Assembly: GCF_019443965.1 (NCBI RefSeq)
Contig: NZ_CP040814.1
Span: forward strand, 2,418,001 to 2,482,000
DNA: 64,000 nucleotides
Source: Salinibacterium sp. M195
Lineage (GTDB): Bacteria; Actinomycetota; Actinomycetes; Actinomycetales; Microbacteriaceae
Direction of reading: 5' to 3'
Shown here: positions 48,008 to 57,033 of the stretch, in pieces
How the letters are laid out: each line of letters begins with the position of its first letter
Position numbering within the stretch: position 1 is the stretch's first letter
The notes under the pieces: generated by a model
Database searches by the model: none
Seen by the model: the letters and a program-made list of their open reading frames with translations, nothing else
Told to the model about the DNA's origin: nothing
Made by a program: the position numbers and the translations under genes

Positions 48008-49669
48008 CTACATCCGCTCGGGTGCGCTGACCCCGAGCATCCAGAGACTATTGCGCAGAACCTGACCGACAGCATCGTTCACCCAGAGGCGCGTGCGGTG
48101 CACATCGGTGACTTCTTCATCGTTCATCGGGGTGACGCGGCACTGGTCGTACCAACGGTGGTAGCTGCCGGCAAGTTCCTCGGCGAAGCGTGCAATGCGG
48201 TGCGGTTCGCGCAATTCCGCCGCTTGAGCCACGATGCGCGGGAACTCTGCAAGCACCCCGAGCAGGATGCTCTCGGTTTCGTTGGTGAGCAACGAGGCAT
48301 CGAAGACGCTGCGGTCCACTCCCGACTCCCCCGCATTACGCGCAACACTGTGCGTGCGCGCGTGGGCATATTGAACGTAGAAGACCGGGTTGTCGTTCGT
48401 GCGCTTTTTGAGGATCTCCGGGTCTAAGGTGAGAGGCGAATCGGCGGGGTAGCGCCCGAGCGAGTAGCGCAGAGCATCCGTTCCGAGCCACTCACGCAGA
48501 TCATCAAGTTCGATGATGTTGCCGGCGCGCTTCGACAGCCGGGCACCATTGATGCTCACCAGCTGACCGATGAGCACTTCAATGTCTTTCGTCGGGTCAT
48601 CGCCGGCAGCACCGGCGAGCGCCTTAAGGCGATGAACGTAGCCATGGTGGTCGGCACCGAGCAAGTAAATCTTGTGGGCGAATCCGCGGTCACCCTTGCT
48701 CAAGTAGTAGGCGGCATCGGCCGCAAAATAGGTATAGACACCATTGCCGCGCTTGATGACACGGTCTTTGTCGTCGCCGAAGTCGGTGGTCGTGACCCAT
48801 ACCGCGTCCTCGCGGTCTGCGACATGACCCTGAGCTCGCAGGCGCTCGACAGCGTCATCGATCGCGCTGGCGCCAGCGGCATTAGTGGCGTGTAGCGCTC
48901 GTTCGCTAAACCACACATCGAAGTTCACATTGAAATCGGCGAGCGACTTCTTGATAGCACCCAGCTGCAATTCGTAGCCGCGCTCCCGCGCCACCGCGAT
49001 TGCCTCATCATGGTCGAGGTCAAGCAGCTCAGGATGGCTCGAAAGAACACCCTTGGCAAGCTCCCCGATGTACGCGCCGGGGTAGCCGTTTTCTGGGGTC
49101 GGCTCGCCCTTGGCCGACGCCAGAATCGAGGCACCGAAGTTGTCCATCTGGTTGCCGGCATCATTGATATAGAACTCGCTCACAAGCTCGGCACCCGCCA
49201 TCTTCAGGATCCGGGCAAGGGAGTCGCCGAGAGCCGCCCACCGAGTGTGACCAATGTGCAAAGGGCCAGTCGGGTTCGCCGAAACGAACTCCAAGTTGAT
49301 GGTCTGACCCGCGAGCGAATCATTGCGACCGTAAGCCTCACCCTGCTCGACAATTGTTTTTGCCAGGGCGCCAGCGGCAGCCGCATCCAAGGTGATGTTA
49401 ATGAAACCAGGGCCAGCCACATCCACGGCAGCAATACCTTCGATCGCCCGAGCCTGCTCAGCAATCTCGGTCGCCAACTCTCGCGGGTTCGCCCCCAACG
49501 GCTTCGCCAACTTCATCGCGATATTGGATGCCCAATCGCCGTGATCGCGATTGCGGGGTCGCTCTAACACCAGATCGTTCACGGTCAAACCCAGATCGGG
49601 CGTGCCGCGGTCAGCCGCGATGCGGGTGACAACAGAAAGAAGGGTGGCAGAAAGATCAGCAGGATTCAC
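48008..49669 (-). CDS. argS: Arginyl-tRNA synthetase
   Basis: 553-residue class I synthetase. HIGH-type motif in ANPTGPLHIGHTRWAALGD; the KMSKS-equivalent lies at NGARLSKRAGNII; the C-terminal anticodon-binding helical domain ends SLWMLGVSAPERM. A tRNA-Arg(CCG) gene lies at 63.4 kb. First gene of the argS-DUF2993-lysA-hom-thrC-thrB block. Confidence 0.98.
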   Translation of the reverse strand: MNPADLSATLLSVVTRIAADRGTPDLGLTVNDLVLERPRNRDHGDWASNIAMKLAKPLGANPRELATEIAEQARAIEGIAAVDVAGPGFINITLDAAAAGALAKTIVEQGEAYGRNDSLAGQTINLEFVSANPTGPLHIGHTRWAALGDSLARILKMAGAELVSEFYINDAGNQMDNFGASILASAKGEPTPENGYPGAYIGELAKGVLSSHPELLDLDHDEAIAVARERGYELQLGAIKKSLADFNVNFDVWFSERALHATNAAGASAIDDAVERLRAQGHVADREDAVWVTTTDFGDDKDRVIKRGNGVYTYFAADAAYYLSKGDRGFAHKIYLLGADHHGYVHRLKALAGAAGDDPTKDIEVLIGQLVSINGARLSKRAGNIIELDDLREWLGTDALRYSLGRYPADSPLTLDPEILKKRTNDNPVFYVQYAHARTHSVARNAGESGVDRSVFDASLLTNETESILLGVLAEFPRIVAQAAELREPHRIARFAEELAGSYHRWYDQCRVTPMNDEEVTDVHRTRLWVNDAVGQVLRNSLWMLGVSAPERM

Positions 49670-49803
49670 CCCTTAAGAGTACTGGGTGGTTACCGGGCTT
49701 CCGCGCGGGATCCGACGCGGACTTAGGTCTCGGTTCTGTCGCAGTTGGCGACACTGCCGGGTCACTGCACTTCGAAGACGCTCTCAGTCGCGAGAATGGA
49801 ACC

Positions 49804-50418
49804 ATGGCTCTTCAACTACGTGTAATTCCTGCAGCGATCGCGCTGAGCGCATCCGCTCTCCTGTTAAGCGCGTGTGTTCCGACCGAGCCTGAACCAACTT
49901 CATCCCCCACTGCGTCATCGTCCTCCCCGACGCCAACGTCGACACCGACCAGTGACCCTACGAGTGCGCCGACGGCGGCTCCGGAGCCGGCGGTAACGGC
50001 AACGCCCGACGCTCAAGCGACGCCCGTGACCATTGCGTGCACTGAACTGATCTCGCCGCAGGCCATATACGACTTCAACCCCAACTATGTGCTGCTGAAC
50101 AGCTTTACTCCCGCAGCGGGATCGCCTGCCGCGAGCGCGCTTCAATCCAAAGGCACTGCTTGCCGCTGGCAGAACGGAACAAGCGGCATCACCATCGACG
50201 TCTCGGTCGCCAAGCCCACCTCAGCCAAACTTGCCTCGCTGAAGTCAGCCGCCGGAGCTAAGGTCAGCGAATTCGACGGTTATTTCACTTCCAGCGGCGG
50301 CACGGGAACCGCGCAAGTCTTCAGCGGCAGCTACTGGATGACGCTCAGCTCGGCCGCCTTCGACCGAGCAGCGGGTGCTGCGGAACTCGTCACTGTCGCG
50401 AAAGCTGCGCTGAAATAG
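49804..50418 (+). CDS. Secreted lipoprotein, function unknown
   Basis: 204 residues. A signal peptide with lipobox LLSAC (Cys about 24) is followed by a low-complexity Pro/Ser/Thr linker (about 28-65) and a compact domain with two Cys (IACTELIS and TACRWQN) that may pair. No named family is recognised. Its last 29 bases overlap the converging MFS gene. Confidence 0.8.
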   Translation: MALQLRVIPAAIALSASALLLSACVPTEPEPTSSPTASSSSPTPTSTPTSDPTSAPTAAPEPAVTATPDAQATPVTIACTELISPQAIYDFNPNYVLLNSFTPAAGSPAASALQSKGTACRWQNGTSGITIDVSVAKPTSAKLASLKSAAGAKVSEFDGYFTSSGGTGTAQVFSGSYWMTLSSAAFDRAAGAAELVTVAKAALK

Positions 50419-51565
50419 CGTCCTCATTATTTGAGCTCAACTTCATGGCGATGGCGACGGCCACAAGTCCCCCCGCGCATATGACAAAAGTGAGCGAGGA
50501 TGCCGGGTCCTTCGCCACAATCAAAATAGCGGCCGGAATGAGCGCCCCGCCGATTGCGCCGCACGCTACCAATACTCCGAGAGCATCGGGAGCAGTCCCC
50601 TCAGATAACCGATCCAACGCAAGTCCAGCGATTACTCCGTAGCTCGGCGCTATCGCGACAACGGCAATCGCGATCGCGATGATGGCCCATTCTGGAGCCC
50701 GTTCTGTGAGCCCGGCCGCCACGAACAGACACAGAGCGCCTGCAGCGCTGCCCCACACCACGATATTTTCTGCGGCCGCACCGCGGGTTGTCATCACGAC
50801 AGCGACATATCGACCGAGAGCCATAAGCATCCAGAATGCTGAGGTTCCCAAACCCGCCAGCGCCGGGTCGATATCCAACAAGGTAGCCGGAAGGACTGCA
50901 GACCAGCCGGCGAAGACTGTTTCGATCCCCACATAAACCGGAAGGGCAAGCAAGAAGGGCACTAATGCGACGTAGACGCGAAGGTTCGTTCTTCGCTTTC
51001 CGTGCCGGGCTTTCTCGTCATTCGCTCGTGAAGGTTGCCCCCGCAGGGTCGCGAAGACGAGGGCTGCCGCTGCGACGGGAATTACCGCAACTCCCATCAA
51101 TGCCAACCGCGGGTCGACGAAAGAACCTGCGATAACGATCAGGAGCGGTGTGCACGCAGCCGTGATTGCGACAGCGCCGGTAAGTGCACTGAGACTGATA
51201 GCGGCACTTTTGCCGCGCGACTCTCGTTTCGCGCACAGTGTTGCCGATACCTCGCTCAGCCCGAAGCCAAATCCGGCCAGCCAACTCGCCGCCAGAATGA
51301 GCAGTGAAGTGTGCGAGAGCGCGAACGCTATCAACCCCCCACTCTGCAGCGTGCAGCCCAGAACGAGCACAACTTCCGGGCGCAATACGCGCATGAAGAA
51401 TCCACCGAGCACGACGCCGATGAGCAGTCCGGCGAACAGCACAGGGACAGCTTCAAGCACGGAACCACCGATCGAACGTTCCGCGGCAGGCAGCGCCGCG
51501 GGAATTGCTGCCGCCGTCGCGCCCAACCCGATGAACGCGGCGAACAGCGCCACACGTCCGATCAT
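50390..51565 (-). CDS. MFS-family transporter
   Basis: 391 residues with about twelve membrane helices, and an MFS-like motif near the loop between helices 2 and 3 (GFFMRVLRPEVVLVLG). The substrate is unknown. The start overlaps the stop of the MurR/RpiR regulator by 4 bases, so the two are co-expressed. The context suggests handling of sugars or muropeptide products. Confidence 0.85.
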   Translation of the reverse strand: MIGRVALFAAFIGLGATAAAIPAALPAAERSIGGSVLEAVPVLFAGLLIGVVLGGFFMRVLRPEVVLVLGCTLQSGGLIAFALSHTSLLILAASWLAGFGFGLSEVSATLCAKRESRGKSAAISLSALTGAVAITAACTPLLIVIAGSFVDPRLALMGVAVIPVAAAALVFATLRGQPSRANDEKARHGKRRTNLRVYVALVPFLLALPVYVGIETVFAGWSAVLPATLLDIDPALAGLGTSAFWMLMALGRYVAVVMTTRGAAAENIVVWGSAAGALCLFVAAGLTERAPEWAIIAIAIAVVAIAPSYGVIAGLALDRLSEGTAPDALGVLVACGAIGGALIPAAILIVAKDPASSLTFVICAGGLVAVAIAMKLSSNNEDAISAQLSRQ

Positions 51566-52470
51566 GAGTTTCCGGTTACCCGCAAATGACGCACTACGGC
51601 GTAGGTGTCACGGATCGCGGACATTGATCTTTCGTAATTTGCTTGGGCGACGCCGACGAACATGCAATCAACCACCATGAGTTGAGCAATTCGGCTTCCG
51701 AGCGCGCCCGATCGGAATCCTGTCTCCCTGGCCGCAGTAGTGAGCACAATGTCTGCGTGCTCGGCCAGCGGCGAACTCTCGTGGTTAGTAATCGCAATGG
51801 TTGCTGCTCCGGCAGCGCGCGCGATTGCCAAGAACTCGATCGTGTCAATTGTGCGTCCGCTATGCGAAACGGCGATTGCAACTGCGTGCGGGCCCAGCGT
51901 CGCTGCCGAAGTCCAGGCGGCGTGAGAGTCTGACCAGTTCAGCGCGGTGCGCCCAATCCGCGTCAGCTTCTGTTGCAAGTCCAGACCGACAATCGAGCTG
52001 GCACCGACCCCAAAGATGTCGACGCGACTGGATCCGACGACTGTGGCAACCGCAGCGGCGAGCGCGACAACATCCAGAGTCTTCGCGGTATCGGCAATCG
52101 ACAGAGTTTCTGCCAATGACACTTTTGCGACGATCTCGTGCAGGCTGTCATTTTTGTTGATGTCACCGGAGACATCTGGCAGTGCTGAAGTCTCAAAGCT
52201 CTCGCGGGCGACGTCACGGAGCACGTCTCGTCTGAGGTCTCGAAGATGCTCGTAGCCCATTCGCTGAGAGAAGCGCACGACAGTTGTCGTTGACGTCTGG
52301 CATCGCGACGCAATCTGCTTAATCGAAAGATCTGCTGCCGCGGTGGGGTCAGCAAGAAAGAGATCGGCGACTCTCCGTTCACTTGGTCGGAGTTCAGGCA
52401 ATAACGAACGCATGCGCACGAGAGCTGCATCGTTGCGTTCCGACGGGGTCGGTGCGCGGAGTCCAGACAT
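51562..52470 (-). CDS. MurR/RpiR-family regulator with SIS domain
   Basis: 302 residues. The N-terminal helix-turn-helix (about 30-80: LSIKQIASRCQTSTTTVVRFSQRMG) is followed by a SIS sugar-phosphate-binding domain (about 125-260, with VDIFGVGASSIVGLDLQ and AVSHSGRTIDTIE). The E. coli namesake MurR represses murQ and responds to MurNAc-6-phosphate. It is divergent from the murQ-containing operon. I use the ATG at 52470, which has AGGAGG just upstream; an ATG at 52491 is also in frame. Confidence 0.92.
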   Translation of the reverse strand: MSGLRAPTPSERNDAALVRMRSLLPELRPSERRVADLFLADPTAAADLSIKQIASRCQTSTTTVVRFSQRMGYEHLRDLRRDVLRDVARESFETSALPDVSGDINKNDSLHEIVAKVSLAETLSIADTAKTLDVVALAAAVATVVGSSRVDIFGVGASSIVGLDLQQKLTRIGRTALNWSDSHAAWTSAATLGPHAVAIAVSHSGRTIDTIEFLAIARAAGAATIAITNHESSPLAEHADIVLTTAARETGFRSGALGSRIAQLMVVDCMFVGVAQANYERSMSAIRDTYAVVRHLRVTGNS

Positions 52471-52496
52471 ATGCCTCCTCATTGATGGCACCAGCG

Positions 52497-52571
52497 TTGA
52501 TGCTGGGATGCATGGATAACTATACGAGGAACTTTGTTACATAGAAAGTGTTTTTCGTGTACTTTCGTAAC
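52497..52571. promoter_or_regulatory. Divergent promoter and palindromic operator of the muropeptide locus
   Basis: On the plus strand TTGATG (52497) and TATACG (52521) are 18 bases apart and could be -35/-10. Just downstream, 52531-52571 holds a palindrome: GTTAC, ATA, GAAAGT, an 11-base spacer, ACTTTC, GTAAC. A direct copy ACTTTGTTAC overlaps its left side. A repressor here would block the plus-strand operon; the MurR/RpiR protein is the obvious candidate. The site is seen; the regulator is inferred. Confidence 0.6.
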
Positions 52572-52654
52572 GTACCGAGATCAAGGATGCTCAACGGGCC
52601 GGCTCCATCGCACCACCCCACCGGTCAAGGCATCACTAGCCCTGAGGAGTTCAC

Positions 52655-54202
52655 ATGCAAGGAAGCACTGGCGCACGGCGCACAAGCTTCGGCATATTTA
52701 GCATCGCCACCGCAGTTGCGTTGACGTTGACCGGATGTGCCGTTTCGAATTCACCCTCCACCGGCAACGCTGGCGGAGGCACACTGGTAGTTGGTGTCAC
52801 GAGCGACCCAGACACACTGTTCCCGTGGAAGGCAACACAGTTCCAGTCCGTAAACGTTCTGCAGAACATCTACGGCACCCTGACTGAGTTCGACACCGAC
52901 CTCAACGTAGTTCCCGGACTCGCTGAGTCTTGGGAAACCTCAGAAGATGGCCTTTCCGTCACGTTCGCCCTTCGTCAAGGGGTGACCTACGCTGACGGCA
53001 GCACGTTCGGCTCTGAAGACGTCAAGTTCTCGCTCGAAGCGATCATGACCGAGGAAACAGCTGCGGTCGCTGCTAGTTCCCTGGCCTCGGTCACCGCGGT
53101 TGACGCTCCAGACGAAAACACCGTCGTTCTTACTTTGAGCGCCGCGGACGCTGCTTTGCCAGCAAACCTTGCGGTGTTGAACATGGCAATGCTGTCATCA
53201 GACGACACCGAAGAAGCTCTCAACACGACACCGAACGGCACTGGCCCGTTCTTGTTCGAAGAGCGCACGGCGAGCCAGTCGATCACGCTCGCCAAGAACG
53301 ACGCGTACTGGGGCGACACTGCGAAGCTTGACACCGTCGAGTTCCGGGTAATCCCGGACGAGTCGTCGATCGTCTCAGCGATGCAGGGCGGGAATGTGCA
53401 GCTGGCCGTCTTCGATGACGCCGTAGTCGCACAAACTGCAGAGACCGGAAATGTCACCGTCGAGGCTACCCCGCAGCTCAGCTACCACGCGCTTCAGCTC
53501 AATGCGACGCGTGGGGCACTGACCGACGTGAACGTGCGTCTTGCTTTGCAATGCTCCATCGACCGACAAGAAGTGCTCGACACTGCAGCGTTGGGTGAGG
53601 GCGAGATCACCGGCCCCATCACATCGCCGGCATACCGTTCGGACACCAGCGATCGCCCCTGTGCGGAGCGTGACCTAGACAAAGCTGCTGATTACCTCGC
53701 CAAGGCGGGCAAGTCTGACGGCGTAACCATCAACACGATCGTCTCGCAGGGTGAATACTCCACGAGCGTGAACGAGGCCCAGAACCTCAAGTCGCAAGCG
53801 GCCGAAGCTGGCATTACTCTCGACATCGAAGTTCTGGAATCGGGAGCATTCGTTGATCGTTGGATCGCGGCAGACTTCGACGCTGCAGTAGCACTCAACG
53901 GTGGTCGCCCCGACCCCGATGGCATGTACGGTCGCTACTTCACGAGCACGGGAAACCTCAACCAGGTAGCTGGCTACAGCTCTCCCGAACTCGACGAACT
54001 CTTTGCTGCCGGTAAGCAAAGTTCTGACCCTGAAGAGCGCAAAGAGATTTACGCACAGGTCTCTGCCGAACTCGAAAACAATGCGGCGTGGATCTGGCTC
54101 TTTACGAGCTACACCTACACCGCAACAACCAGTGATGTAGAGGGATTTACCCCGATGACGAACGGCTCTTTGCAGTCGCTTCGCACGACGTCGGTCAACT
54201 AG
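52655..54202 (+). CDS. Dipeptide/oligopeptide-type ABC substrate-binding lipoprotein
   Basis: 515 residues, SBP family 5 (DppA/OppA/MppA). Signal peptide with lipobox LTGC (Cys about 28). Mature region has VGVTSDPDTLFPWKATQF, the AESWETSEDGLSVTFALRQGVTYADG signature and DVNVRLALQCSIDR. First gene of the murQ operon. From the neighbours I infer it captures muropeptides or cell-wall peptides. Confidence 0.9.
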   Translation: MQGSTGARRTSFGIFSIATAVALTLTGCAVSNSPSTGNAGGGTLVVGVTSDPDTLFPWKATQFQSVNVLQNIYGTLTEFDTDLNVVPGLAESWETSEDGLSVTFALRQGVTYADGSTFGSEDVKFSLEAIMTEETAAVAASSLASVTAVDAPDENTVVLTLSAADAALPANLAVLNMAMLSSDDTEEALNTTPNGTGPFLFEERTASQSITLAKNDAYWGDTAKLDTVEFRVIPDESSIVSAMQGGNVQLAVFDDAVVAQTAETGNVTVEATPQLSYHALQLNATRGALTDVNVRLALQCSIDRQEVLDTAALGEGEITGPITSPAYRSDTSDRPCAERDLDKAADYLAKAGKSDGVTINTIVSQGEYSTSVNEAQNLKSQAAEAGITLDIEVLESGAFVDRWIAADFDAAVALNGGRPDPDGMYGRYFTSTGNLNQVAGYSSPELDELFAAGKQSSDPEERKEIYAQVSAELENNAAWIWLFTSYTYTATTSDVEGFTPMTNGSLQSLRTTSVN

Positions 54203-54272
54203 TCCCCTGGTGGTGTGGCGCGTAATCCAGCGCCACACCACCGGCCACATTCACCACAATTTACGGAAGACC

Positions 54273-55244
54273 ATGCTGCGAAGACTTTCCCGGAATCCGA
54301 TACTGCGACGTATTCTCTCCACGTTTGCGACACTTATCGGTGTCGCCGTATTCGTTTTCATCATGCTGCGGGCAATTCCCGGTAACCAGATAACAGCCGG
54401 GCTGGGAACTGAAGCCGCCGCCCTCACTCCCACTCAGAAGGCAGCGCTCGAGGCGTACTACGGCCTCGACCAACCGCTGGTAATTCAATTCTTCAGCTGG
54501 ATCGGCAACCTTTTCACGGGCAACCTCGGGTTCTCCGCTCGCGCGCAGGAAAGCGTGCTGAGCCTCACAGCCCAGTCATTGCCTGTCACCTTCGAGCTAG
54601 CTATCTTCTCGATCGTCTTGGCTCTCGCGATCGGCATCCCCCTGGGAATGCTCTCTGCTTCTCGACCAGACTCACCGCGCGACGCTTTCGGCCAAGTAGT
54701 CGGACTCGCCGGACTCTCGATCCCCGCATTCTTGCTCGCGACAACGCTGCTTGCAGTACTTGCCTCATCATTCGGTTACAACCCCAACGGTGAAGGCTTC
54801 GCCTACTTCTTCGACAATCCTCTGCTCAATCTTCAACAGATGATGCTCCCGTCGATCGTGCTCGGGTTCGGAATCGCCGCGCCCATCATGCGCACCACTC
54901 GAACCGCCGTGCTCGAGATTCGCGCCAACGACTTCGTTCGAACGGCACGGGCAAAAGGCATTCCGTCTCGAAGACTGCAGTTCAAGCACGTACTCGGCAA
55001 CGCGCTAGTCCCGATTGTCACCATGACCGGTTTACAGTTCGGTTACCTCTTGGGCGGCGCCGTCGTTGTGGAACAAATATTCTCCGTTCCCGGCATTGGT
55101 CGACAAGTTCTCCTCGGCATCCAACAAAAGGAATATGCGCTTGTGCAAAGCACTGTGCTTGTTATCGCCCTTGCCTTCGTGATCGTGAACCTCCTCACTG
55201 ACCTCCTTTACCGGCTCATCGACCCCCGGGTGCGTGCAAAATGA
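54273..55244 (+). CDS. ABC transporter permease (DppB/OppB type)
   Basis: 323 residues and about six membrane helices. N-terminal MLRRLSRNPILRRILSTFAT and the EAA loop region (VRTARAKGIPSRRLQFKHVLGNA, of which RTARAKGI is the core) fit DppB. The ATG at 54273 has GGAAGA upstream; the longer frame to 54210 lacks family similarity. Overlaps the next permease by 4 bases. Confidence 0.95.
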   Translation: MLRRLSRNPILRRILSTFATLIGVAVFVFIMLRAIPGNQITAGLGTEAAALTPTQKAALEAYYGLDQPLVIQFFSWIGNLFTGNLGFSARAQESVLSLTAQSLPVTFELAIFSIVLALAIGIPLGMLSASRPDSPRDAFGQVVGLAGLSIPAFLLATTLLAVLASSFGYNPNGEGFAYFFDNPLLNLQQMMLPSIVLGFGIAAPIMRTTRTAVLEIRANDFVRTARAKGIPSRRLQFKHVLGNALVPIVTMTGLQFGYLLGGAVVVEQIFSVPGIGRQVLLGIQQKEYALVQSTVLVIALAFVIVNLLTDLLYRLIDPRVRAK

Positions 55245-56128
55245 CCGACATCACACCATCGACAACGCTGAGCGCTGCTGGCGGCCCCACCGGCGAACGC
55301 CTTCGTCTGCTCGTGCGCAGCAAAAGCGGCCTCACTGGACTCATCCTGATCGTTCTTCTTGGCGTATTGAGTCTTATCTCTGCTTTCGGGCTTCTCCCGT
55401 TTGATCCCATTACGCAAGACCCGCCATCCCGGCTTCAATCACCGTCGGCGGTTCATTGGTTCGGTACCGATCAATTCGGCCGCGATGTGTTTGCTCGAGT
55501 AGCGGCTGGTGTCGCAAACTCAGCGCTGATCTCAATCGTCGCCGTAGCGTTTGCCACAGTCGTGGGAACTCTTGCCGGCGTTGTCGCAGGCTTTTACCGC
55601 GGGATCCCCGACGGGATTATCAGCGGGATTACGAACGTGCTCTTCGCATTTCCGCCGCTGCTCCTCGCTCTCACGCTCGCATCAGTATTCAATCGCAACT
55701 GGTTCACCATTGCTGCGGCAATCGGGCTGGTGTACGTGCCGATATTTATCCGAGTCACCCGCGGCCCGGTGCTCTCTCTCCGCGAGATCGAATACGTCAA
55801 AGCCGCGACCAGCACCGGCCAGAGTCGCGCGATGATTATGTTCCGGCACGTGCTCCCCAACATCACTTCCATCGTCATTGTTCAAGTGACGCTCTCACTG
55901 TCGTGGGCGGTTCTCACCGAGGCATCCTTAAGCTTCTTAGGGCTCGGCACTCCGCCTCCCGCCCCGTCTCTCGGATCCATGATTTTTGAGGCTCGCACAT
56001 TGGTCAGTATCGCCCCATGGACGATGCTCGCCCCCGGTGCCGTCATTGTTCTCCTCGTCGTCGGCCTGAACCTCCTCGGCGATGGTCTGCGCGACGCTCT
56101 CGACCCCAGAAACAGAGGCAAAAAATGA
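55241..56128 (+). CDS. ABC transporter permease (DppC/OppC type)
   Basis: 295 residues. HWFGTDQFGRDVFARV is the DppC signature, with the EAA loop EIEYVKAATSTGQSRAMIMF and five to six membrane helices. Forms the importer channel with the preceding permease. Overlaps murQ start by 4 bases. Confidence 0.96.
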   Translation: MTDITPSTTLSAAGGPTGERLRLLVRSKSGLTGLILIVLLGVLSLISAFGLLPFDPITQDPPSRLQSPSAVHWFGTDQFGRDVFARVAAGVANSALISIVAVAFATVVGTLAGVVAGFYRGIPDGIISGITNVLFAFPPLLLALTLASVFNRNWFTIAAAIGLVYVPIFIRVTRGPVLSLREIEYVKAATSTGQSRAMIMFRHVLPNITSIVIVQVTLSLSWAVLTEASLSFLGLGTPPPAPSLGSMIFEARTLVSIAPWTMLAPGAVIVLLVVGLNLLGDGLRDALDPRNRGKK

Positions 56129-57033
56129 GCATGCTCAACGATCTGGATGGGCTCGCGACTGAAGCAGTCGATCCCCGTTACACCAACCTTGACCTCATGA
56201 GCGTTGCGGAACTCGCCACCGCGATGAATGAGGCCGATTCGAGTGTTCCTGGCGCTGTTCAGGCGCAACTCCCCGCGATTGTGCCAGCGATCGAAGCCGC
56301 AAGTGAGCGGATGGCTGCTGGAGGTCGACTCGTCTATGTCGGCGCCGGGACTCCTGGCCGAATCGGAGTCGTCGATGCATCCGAATGCCCCCCGACTTTC
56401 AATACTCCTCCCGAGCTTGTTTTCGCAATCATGGCTGGCGGTTCCGACGCCATTGTGACGCCGAAGGAGGGAGCCGAAGACGACGGTCCAGCCGGCGCAG
56501 CAGCGATCGACGCGGCGGGAATTGGCCCGCTCGATACCGTCATTGGCATAGCCTCGAGCGGTCGCACTCCCTTCGTCATTTCCGCAATCGAACACGCCCG
56601 CTCGCGTGGCGCACTGACCGTCGGCCTCTCATGCAACGTGGGGACTGCGCTGAGCGCCGCCGCCGAGTTTGCGATCGAAGTCGCCGTTGGTCCAGAAGTT
56701 TTGACCGGCTCGACGCGTCTCAAAGCGGGAACTGCTCAAAAACTGGTACTCAACATGTTCTCGACGATCGTGATGGTTCGCCAGGGAAAGACGTACGGCA
56801 GCCTCATGGTCGATCTCAAGCCGACCAATCACAAGCTGCGGGCCCGAGCGGTGCGCATGGTTGCCGAAATTGCGAACGCCTCCCGCGATGATGCAGAATC
56901 CACCCTCGAAACGACAAGCTACGACGTTAAAGCCTCGATCTTGATGCTGGCGTTGGGCTGCACAATGGACGAAGCGAGAAACAGGCTAGCTCAGACATCT
57001 GGCCGACTTCGACTCGCCCTAGAAGGAGCATAA
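56125..57033 (+). CDS. murQ: N-acetylmuramic acid 6-phosphate etherase
   Basis: 302-residue SIS-domain lyase that splits MurNAc-6-phosphate into GlcNAc-6-phosphate and D-lactate. YVGAGTPGRIGVVDASECPP, catalytic-region Glu in EDDGPAG and the GIASSGRTPFVISA sugar-binding loop are present. ATG at 56125 overlaps the permease stop; the longer frame from 56017 is inside the permease and unlikely. The stop overlaps the anmK start by one base. Confidence 0.96.
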   Translation: MSMLNDLDGLATEAVDPRYTNLDLMSVAELATAMNEADSSVPGAVQAQLPAIVPAIEAASERMAAGGRLVYVGAGTPGRIGVVDASECPPTFNTPPELVFAIMAGGSDAIVTPKEGAEDDGPAGAAAIDAAGIGPLDTVIGIASSGRTPFVISAIEHARSRGALTVGLSCNVGTALSAAAEFAIEVAVGPEVLTGSTRLKAGTAQKLVLNMFSTIVMVRQGKTYGSLMVDLKPTNHKLRARAVRMVAEIANASRDDAESTLETTSYDVKASILMLALGCTMDEARNRLAQTSGRLRLALEGA

